Of a stretch of 53,736 bases of DNA, positions 25,157 to 33,926 are shown piece by piece; position 1 is the stretch's first letter; each line of letters begins with the position of its first letter. A program made the translations under genes and the position numbers. The stretch covers positions 1 through 53,736 of the forward strand of contig NZ_JAFCKQ010000055.1 of assembly GCF_018130215.1 (NCBI RefSeq), given 5' to 3'. The notes under the pieces are model-generated. The model worked only from the letters and a program-made list of their open reading frames with translations. It did not search any database and was not told where the DNA came from. The DNA comes from Bradyrhizobium jicamae (lineage in GTDB: Bacteria > Pseudomonadota > Alphaproteobacteria > Rhizobiales > Xanthobacteraceae).

Positions 25157-25854
25157 GAAGCTTTGCGATCCTGTTGCGCAAGGAGGAGATGGCGCTGTTC
25201 TCATCGCCGATCGCCTACGCAGTGATGACCGTTTTCCTGCTCATCATGGGCTATAGCTTCACGCTCACCTTGTTCATCAGCCATCAGCCCAGCATGGTGC
25301 ACGTCTTCTTCCAGATGTTCGTGCTGTTCATGCTGACCGCGCCGCTGATCACAATGCGGCTTCTGGCCGAGGAGCAAAAGCTGCGGACCATGGAGGTGTT
25401 GCTCACCGCGCCGGTCTCCGAAGTCGCGATCGTGCTGGCAAAGTACGTCGCAAGCATGAGCCTGATTGTGGTTATGCTTCTGCTCTCGGGCTGTTATGCG
25501 GCGACACTGGCCTGGTTCGGCGATCCCGATTTCGGACCGATCTACAGCGGCTATCTCGGCCTTTTGCTGTTCGGTTCGGCCCTGGTCGGCACCGGGCTGT
25601 TGGCGTCGGCGCTCACGGCGAACCAAGTGATCGCGGCGCTGATCTCGCTCAGCGTCTTCCTGCTCTTGTGGATCATCGACAATTTCGGCTGGCTGCTGCC
25701 GAGCCCGGCGGACACGCTGGTGGTGAACTTGTCGCTCGCGGTGCATTTCCGCCCGTTCGCGGTGGGCTCGATCTACCTGTCGGACGTCGGCTTCTTTCTC
25801 AGCGTCACGCTGCTGACGCTGTTGCTGACTGTGCGCGCACTGGCGCGGCGGTAG
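25153..25854 (+). CDS. ABC-2 type permease (GldF-like)
   Basis: A 233-aa inner-membrane protein with six hydrophobic segments, beginning MRSFAILLRKEEMALFSSPI, the classic lead-in of ABC-2 permeases in which a short amphipathic helix precedes the first transmembrane segment. The loop AEEQKLRTMEVLLTAPVSE (residues about 74-92) is the conserved coupling/elbow region. Coupled to the upstream ATPase by a 4-bp overlap. With the following Gld-like protein it forms the transport core. Confidence 0.88.
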   Translation: MRSFAILLRKEEMALFSSPIAYAVMTVFLLIMGYSFTLTLFISHQPSMVHVFFQMFVLFMLTAPLITMRLLAEEQKLRTMEVLLTAPVSEVAIVLAKYVASMSLIVVMLLLSGCYAATLAWFGDPDFGPIYSGYLGLLLFGSALVGTGLLASALTANQVIAALISLSVFLLLWIIDNFGWLLPSPADTLVVNLSLAVHFRPFAVGSIYLSDVGFFLSVTLLTLLLTVRALARR

Positions 25855-25863
25855 GAGAGACGC

Positions 25864-27465
25864 ATGTCGCGGCCCGCCGGACCCGATCTGATCGTTGCCG
25901 CGCTCATCGCCACGGCGCTTCTGTTCGGCGTGCTCGGCTTTGCCGGATTTGGCGAGAGGATTTCGAACGGTCTGTTGTTCGTGGCATGGTCGCTGACCCT
26001 GCTGACGTTGTTCGCGCTCGCGGTCCGTCTGCCGCTGCGTGGCCGGGGATCGCGGTGGACGGCCTGGGCCGCGAACGCGCTGATCGTCTGCGGCACGCTG
26101 TGCGTCGCGATTGGCGCTAACGTCGCCCTCTATCGCCACGACGTGCATTTCGACGCAACCCGCGAAGGGCTGAACACCCCTCCGCAGCAACTCACTGACG
26201 TCGTCGACGAACTGCGGTCTCCGCTTTCACTGGTGTATTTCTACAACGCCAGCGACCCCAATGCAGTTGGCATGCGGGATATGATCGAGATCGCGGCACG
26301 CAACCATCCGCTGCTCGCGTTCCGTGCCATCGATCTCGACAAGGAGCCGGGACTTGCGCGCGACATCGGTGTGCATGCGTACAATACGGCCGTGTTGCAG
26401 GTCGGCGACCGCAAGGTGCTGGTGGAAAACGTCACCGACGCCGCGCGCCTCGGCTACGCCGCGCTGCGCGTTCTTCGCAAGCGCGCCGAGACGGTCTGTT
26501 TCGTGACCGGCCATGGCGAGACGTTCCGCCCCATGCCCGGCCACTATCATTTCAGTCACGTCGAGACGCTGAGGGGGCATGATGTGCCGGGCGCCGACGA
26601 CGTGCTGGTCGCCGAACCCGAGCAGCTCGACCGGCTCCAATTGGCGCTCAACGAGATTGGTTTCGAAATGCGGCCGCTCGTCATGGCGATGGCGAGGGCC
26701 ATTCCGTCCGATTGCGCTGTGGTTGCCGAGATCGGTCCGCGAACTGCGCTGGCAGCGGGCGAAGCGGATCTCCTGGTTGACTATCTCAAGGGTGGCGGGC
26801 GGCTCGTGATGTTGATCGATCCGCAGTTTCCTCTCGGTGACGACCTGCAGAGCAGGTTGCTGGGCCCGCTTGGCCTGTCGAGCGAGCCGGCCATCATCAT
26901 CGATCCTCTCAACCATTTTCGTACGGATCCAGACAAGGTCGCGATACCCTATTATCCGCCGCATCCAATCACGGCGCGGCTCGCGCTCACGGTGTTTGCG
27001 CAGGCGCGGCCGATCCGCCTCGGCCAACCACCAGCGATGGTGAAGGCCAGCGTTCTCGCGGCCAGCAGCCAGGACAGCTATTTGCGGCCGCCTGGCATCA
27101 CGGTTGCGTCCGGTGGACCGGCGCCCGTCGAAGTCGAGCATGCCGCCCAGGCGCTCGCAGTGGCGCTTGAAGGCGCCTTTCCGGGAGCCTTGCCTGACAA
27201 GCACTTTCGGCTGGTGATATCGGGCACCAGCAAATTCGCGACCAACGAATATTTTTCCTATGTCTCCAATGGCGAGCTGTCGGTCGCAATCATCCGCTGG
27301 CTTGCCGAGGATGAGGCGTCGCCAAATCTCGCGCCGCGGACCTACAATCTGCCGGAGATCGCGCTGACAAGCACGCAGATGCGCGATACCTTCATTGTGC
27401 TCGAGATCGTGCTGCCGCTCAGCACGGCGTTTTTCGGTTTCGCAATGTGGTGGAGGCGGCGTTGA
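25864..27465 (+). CDS. GldG-family ABC transporter auxiliary membrane protein
   Basis: A 533-aa protein with three N-terminal membrane segments (about residues 10-90), a large periplasmic domain, and one C-terminal helix (VLPLSTAFFGFAMWWRRR). The domain resembles the GldG/ABC_transp_aux family: an LRSPLSLVYFYNASDP strand, ARNHPLLAFRAIDLDKEPG, VCFVTGHGE, and GGRLVMLIDPQFPLGDD. Ribosome site GGAGAG. It is part of the same operon as the ATPase and permease. In gliding bacteria GldAFG forms an ABC unit; here, in a non-glider, the cargo is unknown. Confidence 0.85.
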   Translation: MSRPAGPDLIVAALIATALLFGVLGFAGFGERISNGLLFVAWSLTLLTLFALAVRLPLRGRGSRWTAWAANALIVCGTLCVAIGANVALYRHDVHFDATREGLNTPPQQLTDVVDELRSPLSLVYFYNASDPNAVGMRDMIEIAARNHPLLAFRAIDLDKEPGLARDIGVHAYNTAVLQVGDRKVLVENVTDAARLGYAALRVLRKRAETVCFVTGHGETFRPMPGHYHFSHVETLRGHDVPGADDVLVAEPEQLDRLQLALNEIGFEMRPLVMAMARAIPSDCAVVAEIGPRTALAAGEADLLVDYLKGGGRLVMLIDPQFPLGDDLQSRLLGPLGLSSEPAIIIDPLNHFRTDPDKVAIPYYPPHPITARLALTVFAQARPIRLGQPPAMVKASVLAASSQDSYLRPPGITVASGGPAPVEVEHAAQALAVALEGAFPGALPDKHFRLVISGTSKFATNEYFSYVSNGELSVAIIRWLAEDEASPNLAPRTYNLPEIALTSTQMRDTFIVLEIVLPLSTAFFGFAMWWRRR

Positions 27466-28517
27466 CGGCGGCGATGCCAGTGGCTGTGCGATGGAAAGCG
27501 CCGATCGCGATCATCGTGCTGCTGGCGCTTCTTCTCGCCCTGGTCGTTTCGGGACAATGGCCCGACCTGCATAACAAGCTGGTGTCTCCGCCCAAGGGTC
27601 TCCTTGCCAATACGCCGAACGAGATCGAACAAATCGACCTTCTGTCGGGCGTCGATAGCGTCGCGTTGCGGCGCAAGCGGGGCGAATGGACGATCGAAGG
27701 CGTGGACGGCGCCGCGCCGGCCGATCTTGCCTCGCACATCGATACGGCCTTGAAGTTTCTCAAGGTCAGTGAACCCTCGCGCGAGATTGCCGCGGGCGAA
27801 CTCGCTGCCGAGAGCTTTGCGGCGTTCGGGCTCGATCCACCGTCCGAGGTTGCCGTGCTCGAAGCCCGTTCGGCCGTCGTGGCAACGGTGAATTTCGGGA
27901 CGACAAACCCGGCGGGCACGTCGCACTATGTCAGGCTCGGCGGCGCGCCGACGGTCTATCTGATGCCGCGCCATGTGACGGAGGAGTGGCGACTGGTGTT
28001 CGACATGGCGCGGCGGCAGCAGAACAAGGCCATCTCCACCATCGCGAGCCGCAGTGCGGACCTGTTGTTGCCGGTTTCGATGGCGCAGGTGTGGGCCATG
28101 GAGATCGTGGCGAACGGCAAGCTGACCCGCTTTGAGCGGGATTCGGCAGGAGCATGGTTCAAGCATATCGGCCAGCACACGCACACGGCGGGTGGCGCCG
28201 TTCATGTTGCCGATCCCGCCCAGGCAACGATCATCGATGCGGCCTTCGGCGGTTTCGATGCGGCTATTGCTGAAGCGCGTGTGGCGCCTGGCGATGCGCC
28301 CCATCTCGCACAATACGGTCTGACGCTGCCGACGTTGATCGTGCTGTTTTACGCGCGGGACAGCTCGACACCCCTGGTTCGGCTCGAATTCGGCTCGCCC
28401 GCCGACAGGCTCGATCGGTATGCCCGGCTGGTGCCGGATGGCGCGGTTGTCACGGTTGCAGAGTACGAGCCCAGGCGCCTGACCGAGCTCCTCAAGGCGG
28501 TCGGAGCGGGCTGGTGA
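27462..28517 (+). CDS. DUF4340-type membrane-anchored protein
   Basis: A 351-aa protein with one N-terminal transmembrane helix (APIAIIVLLALLLALVVSG) and a periplasmic beta-rich domain with repeated units (IDLLSGVDSVALRRKRGEW; VSEPSREIAAGE; ESFAAFGLDPPSEVAVLEA), matching DUF4340 proteins that accompany Gld-type ABC systems. I favour the TTG at 27462: it overlaps the preceding stop by four bases (TTGA) and has GGAGG five bases upstream. The ATG at 27474 and GTG at 27447 are alternatives. No catalytic motif is evident. Confidence 0.8.
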   Translation: MTAAMPVAVRWKAPIAIIVLLALLLALVVSGQWPDLHNKLVSPPKGLLANTPNEIEQIDLLSGVDSVALRRKRGEWTIEGVDGAAPADLASHIDTALKFLKVSEPSREIAAGELAAESFAAFGLDPPSEVAVLEARSAVVATVNFGTTNPAGTSHYVRLGGAPTVYLMPRHVTEEWRLVFDMARRQQNKAISTIASRSADLLLPVSMAQVWAMEIVANGKLTRFERDSAGAWFKHIGQHTHTAGGAVHVADPAQATIIDAAFGGFDAAIAEARVAPGDAPHLAQYGLTLPTLIVLFYARDSSTPLVRLEFGSPADRLDRYARLVPDGAVVTVAEYEPRRLTELLKAVGAGW

Positions 28518-29605
28518 GGTTACGGTGCCTGTTGCTGGCAGGGGCGATTGCGCTCGTTGCCTTGGTCGCGGCAGAGGCGCATCAGGTCAATCTCTCGACC
28601 GCGCGCGTGACATTGGGTGATGATCGCGGCGTCAACGTCGAGGTGGGGCTCAAGGGCAGCGACGCCGACCGCCTTGCCGGTACCAGAATCTTTGATGCGC
28701 AGCACGACCAGGTCGATCCGGCGCTGGTTGCTGCGTCGGCGGCACCGATCATCGCCTACATCACCGCGCATATCGCGGTGACCGGGGCCGAAGGCAACGC
28801 TTGCGTGCCGGGCGCGGCCGTGCTCGTGTCCGACGGGGACGGCGTGATCTTTCGGAACCACTTTTCCTGCCGGGATGTCGGCGACAATGTCGTCTATCGG
28901 TCGACGGTGTTGACCGACATCGATTCCGCGGCGCGCCAGGTGGTGCTGATCGGCGAGGGGGACAACGCGCCGCAAGCGCTGCTCGATGCCACCAACAGCG
29001 CCGTCACGCTCTCCGCCCCGGCGCCCTCGCTGCTCGCGACCCTGGAGCGCTATCTCGTTACCGGCATCGAGCACATCTTCCTGGGCTACGATCACATCGC
29101 ATTCCTGGTCGCTGTCGTGTTGTGGGCTCGACGACTTGTGCCGGTCATCAAGATCGTGACGGCCTTTACGATCGCCCATTCGATCACGCTCTCGCTTGCC
29201 ACGCTCAACGTCGTCGTCATTCCCAGCAACATCGTTGAGCCCGCCATCGCGGCATCGATCGTGTTTGTGGCGATGGAAAACTTCTTCACGCGCAATATTG
29301 ACGACCGATGGCGGATCACCTTCGCATTCGGGCTAGTTCACGGCTTCGGCTTCGCCGGTGCGCTCCGGGAGATCGGCCTGCCTACCAACGCAGTCGTTAC
29401 CGCGCTTGCGGCCTTCAACATCGGCGTCGAGATCGGGCAGGTGGCCATCGTCTCGATGGTTATTCCAGCGCTCATCGTCCTGGACCGGCTAACGGCCGTC
29501 GACAGCGCCAAACCGGTGCGGGCGGCGACACCGGTTTATGCGCTGTCGGCGCTCATTGCGGTCCTTGGCAGCTATTGGTTCCTCACACGGGTGCTCGATG
29601 CATAG
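28514..29605 (+). CDS. HupE/UreJ-like membrane protein
   Basis: A 363-aa protein starting at a GTG that overlaps the DUF4340 stop (GTGA). A signal peptide (LLLAGAIALVALVAAEAHQ) is followed by a periplasmic domain of about 150 residues and then six or seven transmembrane segments. The membrane part holds the family signatures HIFLGYDHIAFLVAVVLW, TIAHSITLSLATL and GLVHGFGFAGALREIGLP, with His/Asp residues inside helices that could bind Ni, Co or Cu. It belongs to the large-HupE subgroup with an N-terminal extracytoplasmic domain. It ends the operon. A metal-permease role is an inference from the family name. Confidence 0.85.
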   Translation: MRLRCLLLAGAIALVALVAAEAHQVNLSTARVTLGDDRGVNVEVGLKGSDADRLAGTRIFDAQHDQVDPALVAASAAPIIAYITAHIAVTGAEGNACVPGAAVLVSDGDGVIFRNHFSCRDVGDNVVYRSTVLTDIDSAARQVVLIGEGDNAPQALLDATNSAVTLSAPAPSLLATLERYLVTGIEHIFLGYDHIAFLVAVVLWARRLVPVIKIVTAFTIAHSITLSLATLNVVVIPSNIVEPAIAASIVFVAMENFFTRNIDDRWRITFAFGLVHGFGFAGALREIGLPTNAVVTALAAFNIGVEIGQVAIVSMVIPALIVLDRLTAVDSAKPVRAATPVYALSALIAVLGSYWFLTRVLDA

Positions 29606-29646
29606 GGGAGGAGACGCAGATGAGTGGCGGCGGCCGAGGTCAGGGT

Positions 29647-30000
29647 CTACCGCTGTTCAACCCTGGTGCGCCACAGGGCATCGAACGTATTCGGGCTAGT
29701 CGGCGTCGCTTCTGAACCGATCGGATCGCTGGGTTTCTGTACGAGGGCGCTTGCAAGCTCTTCAGCGGGACGAGCCTGCGTCGAAACCCGCGCAGGCCAC
29801 TCCAATAATGATTTCGAGAGCATGGGCTTGCCTTCGTACCAGCATTTTCGTCCGTCGATGAGGCGCCAGGACCAATGCTCGCGCGGATTTGTTGACGCTG
29901 CGGCGCGGCATTGTTGTTTCGCCTGCGCAATCGGCGTTCCGATGAAAAAGAAAGTAGCGATGCAAGCGGACAAGGAGATAAATGGAAACTGTTTCGCCAT
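29647..30000 (-). CDS. Small exported protein, unknown function
   Basis: A 117-aa protein with a signal peptide (LSACIATFFFIGTPIAQA). A conserved-looking core follows: REHWSWRLIDGRKCWYEGKP, with paired aromatic residues and Cys, then MLSKSLLEWPAR. I recall small secreted proteins with this HWSWRLIDGRKCWYEG pattern in Bradyrhizobium. The tail is Pro/Ser-rich. It lies eight bases downstream of another small minus-strand gene, so the two are probably co-transcribed. Confidence 0.7.
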   Translation of the reverse strand: MAKQFPFISLSACIATFFFIGTPIAQAKQQCRAAASTNPREHWSWRLIDGRKCWYEGKPMLSKSLLEWPARVSTQARPAEELASALVQKPSDPIGSEATPTSPNTFDALWRTRVEQR

Positions 30001-30008
30001 CGGATTGC

Positions 30009-30185
30009 TCAGAGACTACTTCGTTGGCGCAAACGGCCTACGGCAACGACCAAATCGGGCCGCTCAAGAACCTCGACCAGCCTGTCGAGAATGCGTTCAC
30101 TGTCGTGGGGACGGGGCTCAAGGTATTCGTCCAATATGCCCAGGACTTCGCCGAAGGCCTGAAGAGCCAACTGTTGATCGGTCAT
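30009..30185 (-). CDS. Small helical protein (58 aa), unknown function
   Basis: The product begins MTDQQLALQAFGEVLGILDE and continues YLEPRPHDSERILDRLVEV, LERPDLVVAVGRL. It looks like a real, amphipathic-helical cytosolic protein. The plus-strand frame over the same bases (from 29982) has a tempting AAGGAG but reads as low-complexity shadow. It is short enough to be missed by size cut-offs. It is followed after eight bases by the exported protein gene. Confidence 0.6.
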   Translation of the reverse strand: MTDQQLALQAFGEVLGILDEYLEPRPHDSERILDRLVEVLERPDLVVAVGRLRQRSSL

Positions 30186-30359
30186 GTCTTCTTACCCATT
30201 ACCCATTCGAGCTATCGACGTGCCGCATTTTTGATGAAACTTAGAGATCAAGTCGTCTTTTAGACTTATCCCATCAAATTTTATTTCAATCGGATTCAGC
30301 GGAAGGCGGTCGAAGGGTGCGTGGATAGCGCCGTAGCCAGCCAAGAAGGCGAGCGCGGA

Positions 30360-30589
30360 CTAGAAGTCGAGCCAACCGGTTTCCAACCCGGCAAGCCTGT
30401 CGTCGTGCGCAGTCATGCAGTAGGCGCAGTCTGACAGGAAGATTGCTTCATCATGATCGTGAGTGACGAACGGCACCAAAATCTTCGGCCGCTGCCAGAT
30501 ATTGTGAAGCTCTCTTGCATGATGACACGGGTCTGCTCGTCCAATGCGACGAAGGGTTCTTCGAGCAGCAGCACCTTCGTGTCCAGCGC
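30360..30589 (-). pseudogene. Frameshifted C-terminal piece of a nitrate/sulfonate-type ABC ATPase
   Basis: Two minus-strand frames join to one protein. The first gives ALDTKVLLLEEPFVALDEQT, the Walker B/D-loop, up to about 30512. The second continues LHNIWQRPKILVPFVTHDHD and EAIFLSDCAYCMTAHDDRL to a stop at 30360. This is the tail of NrtD/SsuB/TauB-type ATPases (usually LLMDEPFGALD...VTHDxxEAIFLSDR). Walker A, the Q-loop and the signature are absent, Walker B Asp is Glu, and a frameshift separates the halves. It is non-functional. Confidence 0.65.
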
Positions 30590-30690
30590 GCGGAATCGGC
30601 ATTTCGCGGCAACTAATCGACCAATCCGGATTTGACCCGCTTGATCCCTCGCCCTGTCATGGCCGCTACGGCTCATCCAACCGAAAGAGG

Positions 30691-31159
30691 ATGAGAATGG
30701 TCCGTTATCTTCCCACGCTCTTGCTTGCAACATCGCACGGTGCCTTCGAACACTTCGTGGCCGCCGACGAAATTACCGACATGCCAACAGGCAAGGGTGA
30801 GGACCCGGACGGCACCGTGCGCGTGCAGGCGATCGGCGTCACGGGCTTCCTGAAGCTCGAGGAATCGATCCCGGTGCTGACGTTGCCGATCCACCATTCC
30901 CACGCGCATGTGCGCTGCGCTGCGATGAGCGCGCTCGCGTTCTCGCAGATGAAGCCGGCGGCGGAAACGATCACGCGCGCGCGTCAAGAACGGCGACTGG
31001 ATGGTGCGTGAGATGGCGGCCGAGACGCTCGGACTCAACGCCAATGGCGCACTTGCTGTTGAAAGACCGCCGAAGAGTCGGATAGCGGCCCGGCTTCGTA
31101 CGTCATCGCAGAATCATCTGCTTCGGACTACGGTGACGCATCACCTCAGGACGCATTGA
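30691..31159 (+). pseudogene. Frameshifted HEAT-repeat protein
   Basis: The first frame from 30691 reads MRMVRYLPTLLLATSHGAFE, then DPDGTVRVQAIGVTGFLKLE and HVRCAAMSALAFSQMKPAAE, and ends early at 31009-31011. At about 30982 the HEAT pattern continues in the +1 frame as VKNGDWMVREMAAETLGLN, which runs to a stop at 31157-31159. Paired helices of the DGxVRxxAAxxLG type identify HEAT/PBS-lyase-like repeats. One extra base, or two missing, explains the break. A sequencing error is possible, although the neighbouring decayed ATPase argues for real decay. Confidence 0.55.
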
Positions 31160-31244
31160 CAGCGGCAATACCCGATAGCAAGCTTGCTCGGCGTCCCTGG
31201 CGCTTAATCAACGCGCCGAAAGGATTCACCTGGAGTTCCAACCC

Positions 31245-32840
31245 GTGGACAGATCAATTCTGCTCGCCGCCGTCTGCGCTTCCGCGCTTGTGTTTGCTTC
31301 GGCTGCTTCTGCCAAAACCCTGGTTTTCTGCTCGGAGGGCAGCCCGGAGAACTTCTATCCCGGCGTCAACACCACCGGCACGTCGTTCGACGGCAATGAG
31401 CCGATCTACAACCGCATTGTCGAGTTCGAGCGCGGTGGCACGAAAGTGGTGCCGGGCCTCGCGGAAAAATGGACGATCTCGCCGGACGGCACCACCTACA
31501 CGTTCAACCTGCGCAAGGGCGTGAAGTGGCATTCGTCCAAGTCGTTCAAACCGACGCGCGACTTCAATGCCGACGACGTCATATTCTCGATCGAGCGGCA
31601 ATGGAAGGAGAGCAATCCGTATTTCAAGGTGACAAGTCCGAACCATTCATATTTCGGCGACATGGGGCTGCCGAAACTGCTGAAGTCGGTCGAGAAGGTC
31701 GACGATTACACGATCAAGGTGACGCTCGATCGGCCGGAGGCCCCATTTCTCGCCGACCTCGCGATGCCTTTCGCTGCCATCCAGTCAAAGGAATATGCGG
31801 ATGCGATGCTGAAGGCCGGCACGCCCGAAAAGATCGACCAGGATCCGATCGGCACCGGCCCGTTTTATCTGGTGCAGTATCAGAAAGACGCCGTGATTCG
31901 GTACAAGGCATTTCCCGAATTTTGGGGCGGCAAGGCGAAAATCGACGACCTCGTCTACTCGATTACGCCGGATGCATCCGTTCGCTGGGCCAAGCTCCAG
32001 AAGGGCGAATGCGACGTCATGCCTTATCCGAATCCCGCCGACATCGATGCGATCAGGAAAGATCCGAACATCACCGTGCTGGAACAGCCGGGCCTCAACG
32101 TCGGCTATCTGGCCTTCCAGACGCAAAAGAAACCGTTCGACGACGTGCGCGTACGCAAGGCCATCAGCATGGCGATCGACAAGAAGGCGATCATCGACGC
32201 CGTGTTCCTGTCGACCGGCATCCCGGCCAAGAATCCCATCCCGCCCTCGATGTGGTCGTATAACGACAACGTCAAGGACGACCCCTATGATCCGGCAGCG
32301 GCCAAGAAGCTTCTGGCCGACGCAGGATTTCCCAACGGTTTCGAAACCGACCTGTGGGCCATGCCGGTACAGCGCCCCTACAATCCGAACGCGAGGCGCA
32401 TTGCCGAATTGATGCAGGCCGACCTCGCCAAGATCGGTGTCAAAGCCGAAATCAAGTCCTATGAATGGGGCGAATACCGCAAGCGGATGCAGGCGGGCGA
32501 GCACCAGATGGGCATGTTCGGCTGGACCGGCGACAACGGCGATCCTGACAACTTCCTGCACACCTTGCTGGGCTGCGACTCCGCTCAATCGGGCGGCTCG
32601 AATATCGCCAAATTCTGCTACAAGCCGTTCGACGATCTTGTCGTGAAGGCCAAGACCATCAGCGACCAGGCCGAGCGGGCCAAGCTGTACGAGCAGGCCC
32701 AGGTGATCTTCAAGGAACAGGCTCCGTGGTTCACCATCGCGCACGCGGTGCAGCTGAAGCCCGTCAGCAAGAGAGTTGTCGATTTCAAGCTGTCGCCGTT
32801 CGGACGCCACAACTTCTATGGCGTCGACGTCAAGGATTAA
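31245..32840 (+). CDS. dppA: Dipeptide ABC transporter substrate-binding protein DppA
   Basis: A 531-aa periplasmic receptor for dipeptides. It is close to E. coli DppA across its length: TYTFNLRKGVKWHSSKSFKP, PTRDFNADDVIFSIERQ, RPEAPFLADLAMPFA, TPDASVRWAKLQKGECDVMP, LWAMPVQRPYNPNARR and EYRKRMQAGEHQ all have direct counterparts, including the Asp/Arg pair that binds the peptide termini. The signal peptide (LLAAVCASALVFASAASA) is cleaved before KTLVF. It starts at a GTG; GGAG lies nine bases upstream. First gene of dppABCDF. Confidence 0.95.
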   Translation: MDRSILLAAVCASALVFASAASAKTLVFCSEGSPENFYPGVNTTGTSFDGNEPIYNRIVEFERGGTKVVPGLAEKWTISPDGTTYTFNLRKGVKWHSSKSFKPTRDFNADDVIFSIERQWKESNPYFKVTSPNHSYFGDMGLPKLLKSVEKVDDYTIKVTLDRPEAPFLADLAMPFAAIQSKEYADAMLKAGTPEKIDQDPIGTGPFYLVQYQKDAVIRYKAFPEFWGGKAKIDDLVYSITPDASVRWAKLQKGECDVMPYPNPADIDAIRKDPNITVLEQPGLNVGYLAFQTQKKPFDDVRVRKAISMAIDKKAIIDAVFLSTGIPAKNPIPPSMWSYNDNVKDDPYDPAAAKKLLADAGFPNGFETDLWAMPVQRPYNPNARRIAELMQADLAKIGVKAEIKSYEWGEYRKRMQAGEHQMGMFGWTGDNGDPDNFLHTLLGCDSAQSGGSNIAKFCYKPFDDLVVKAKTISDQAERAKLYEQAQVIFKEQAPWFTIAHAVQLKPVSKRVVDFKLSPFGRHNFYGVDVKD

Positions 32841-32849
32841 AAGACGAGA

Positions 32850-32880
32850 GCGGAGTGGCCTTTGCCGCTCCGCCGCTTTT
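32850..32880 (+). terminator. Intercistronic hairpin between dppA and dppB
   Basis: GCGGAGTGGC (32850-32859) pairs with GCCGCTCCGC (32864-32873) with one T-G wobble and a CTTT loop, followed by CGCTTTT. Such partial terminators after a binding-protein gene usually let most transcripts stop and so make the receptor more abundant than the membrane subunits. It may instead stabilise the dppA mRNA 3' end. Confidence 0.65.
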
Positions 32881-32915
32881 GCCCTTCTCCTTTGGCGAGA
32901 TGACCGAGGGACGAC

Positions 32916-33926
32916 ATGCTCCGGTTCGTTCTTACCCGATTGAGTCTCGTGATTCCGACCTTCATCGGGATCACGTTGCTCGTGTTTGTGCTGATTCGAT
33001 TGATCCCTGGCGATCCCATCGAGACCATGGCGGGCGAACATGGCATCGATCCGGCCCGGCTCGCGCAATTGCGCGTTGACTACGGCTTCGATAAGCCCTT
33101 GCTGGTCCAGTATGGTCTCTATCTGTCGCGGATGGCGCATGGTGACCTCGGCCGCTCGATTGCCACCCATGAACCCGTGATTTCTGAATTCCGGACGCTG
33201 TTCCCGGCGACGATCGAACTGTCGGTTTGCGCGATCCTGTTTGCAATATGCCTCGGTTTGCCGGCCGGCATCATCGCAGCCGTTCGCCGCAACTCGATCT
33301 TCGATCATGGCGTGATGGGGATCTCGCTCACCGGATACTCGATGCCGATTTTCTGGTGGGCATTGCTGTTGATCCTGCTTTTTTCGGTACAGCTCGGATG
33401 GACCCCGGTGTCGGGGCGAATAGCGGTGCAATACTTCATCGAACCAGTGACCGGTTTCCTGCTGATTGATACGCTGATAGACGGCGATTTCGGCGCCTTT
33501 CGCTCGGCGCTGTCACATCTCGTGCTGCCGGTGATCGTGCTCGGCACCGTGCCGCTCGCCGTGATCGCCCGCATGACGCGGTCCGCCATGCTGGAGGTCC
33601 TGGGGGAGGATTACATCCGCACCGCTCGCGCCAAGGGATTGCCGCGCTTCCGGGTGATCGCGATCCATGCGCTGCGCAATGCGCTGATTCCGGTGGTGAC
33701 GGTGATCGGGCTGCAGGTCGGTGTCCTGTTTACGGGCGCAATCCTCACGGAGACAATCTTCTCCTGGCCTGGTGTCGGCAAATGGCTGATCGAGGGCATC
33801 AACCGCCGCGACTATCCGGTGTTGCAGGGCGGCACGCTGTTGATCGGCGCGATCGTCATGATCGTCAATCTGCTGGTCGACGTCGCCTATGGGATGATCA
33901 ATCCCCGCATCCGGTACGCAAGATGA
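32916..33926 (+). CDS. dppB: Dipeptide ABC permease DppB
   Basis: The 336-aa permease starts MLRFVLTRLSLVIPTFIGIT with six transmembrane helices. The BPD_transp_1 coupling motif reads EDYIRTARAKGLPRFRVIAI (about residues 230-249). The family's GDPIETMAGEHG after the first helix and FSWPGVGKWLIEGINRRDYP near the C terminus are typical of DppB/OppB. GAGGGACGAC gives the ribosome site. Its stop overlaps the dppC start (ATGA). Confidence 0.95.
   Translation: MLRFVLTRLSLVIPTFIGITLLVFVLIRLIPGDPIETMAGEHGIDPARLAQLRVDYGFDKPLLVQYGLYLSRMAHGDLGRSIATHEPVISEFRTLFPATIELSVCAILFAICLGLPAGIIAAVRRNSIFDHGVMGISLTGYSMPIFWWALLLILLFSVQLGWTPVSGRIAVQYFIEPVTGFLLIDTLIDGDFGAFRSALSHLVLPVIVLGTVPLAVIARMTRSAMLEVLGEDYIRTARAKGLPRFRVIAIHALRNALIPVVTVIGLQVGVLFTGAILTETIFSWPGVGKWLIEGINRRDYPVLQGGTLLIGAIVMIVNLLVDVAYGMINPRIRYAR

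Noticed and set aside
29982..30263. 93-aa plus-strand frame with a strong AAGGAG site
   Set aside because: The minus strand over the same bases encodes a more protein-like 58-aa helical product adjacent to a second minus-strand gene; the plus frame shows no structure.
31785..33431. 548-aa minus-strand frame opposite dppA/dppB
   Set aside because: Shadow of two recognised genes; no ribosome site or protein family.
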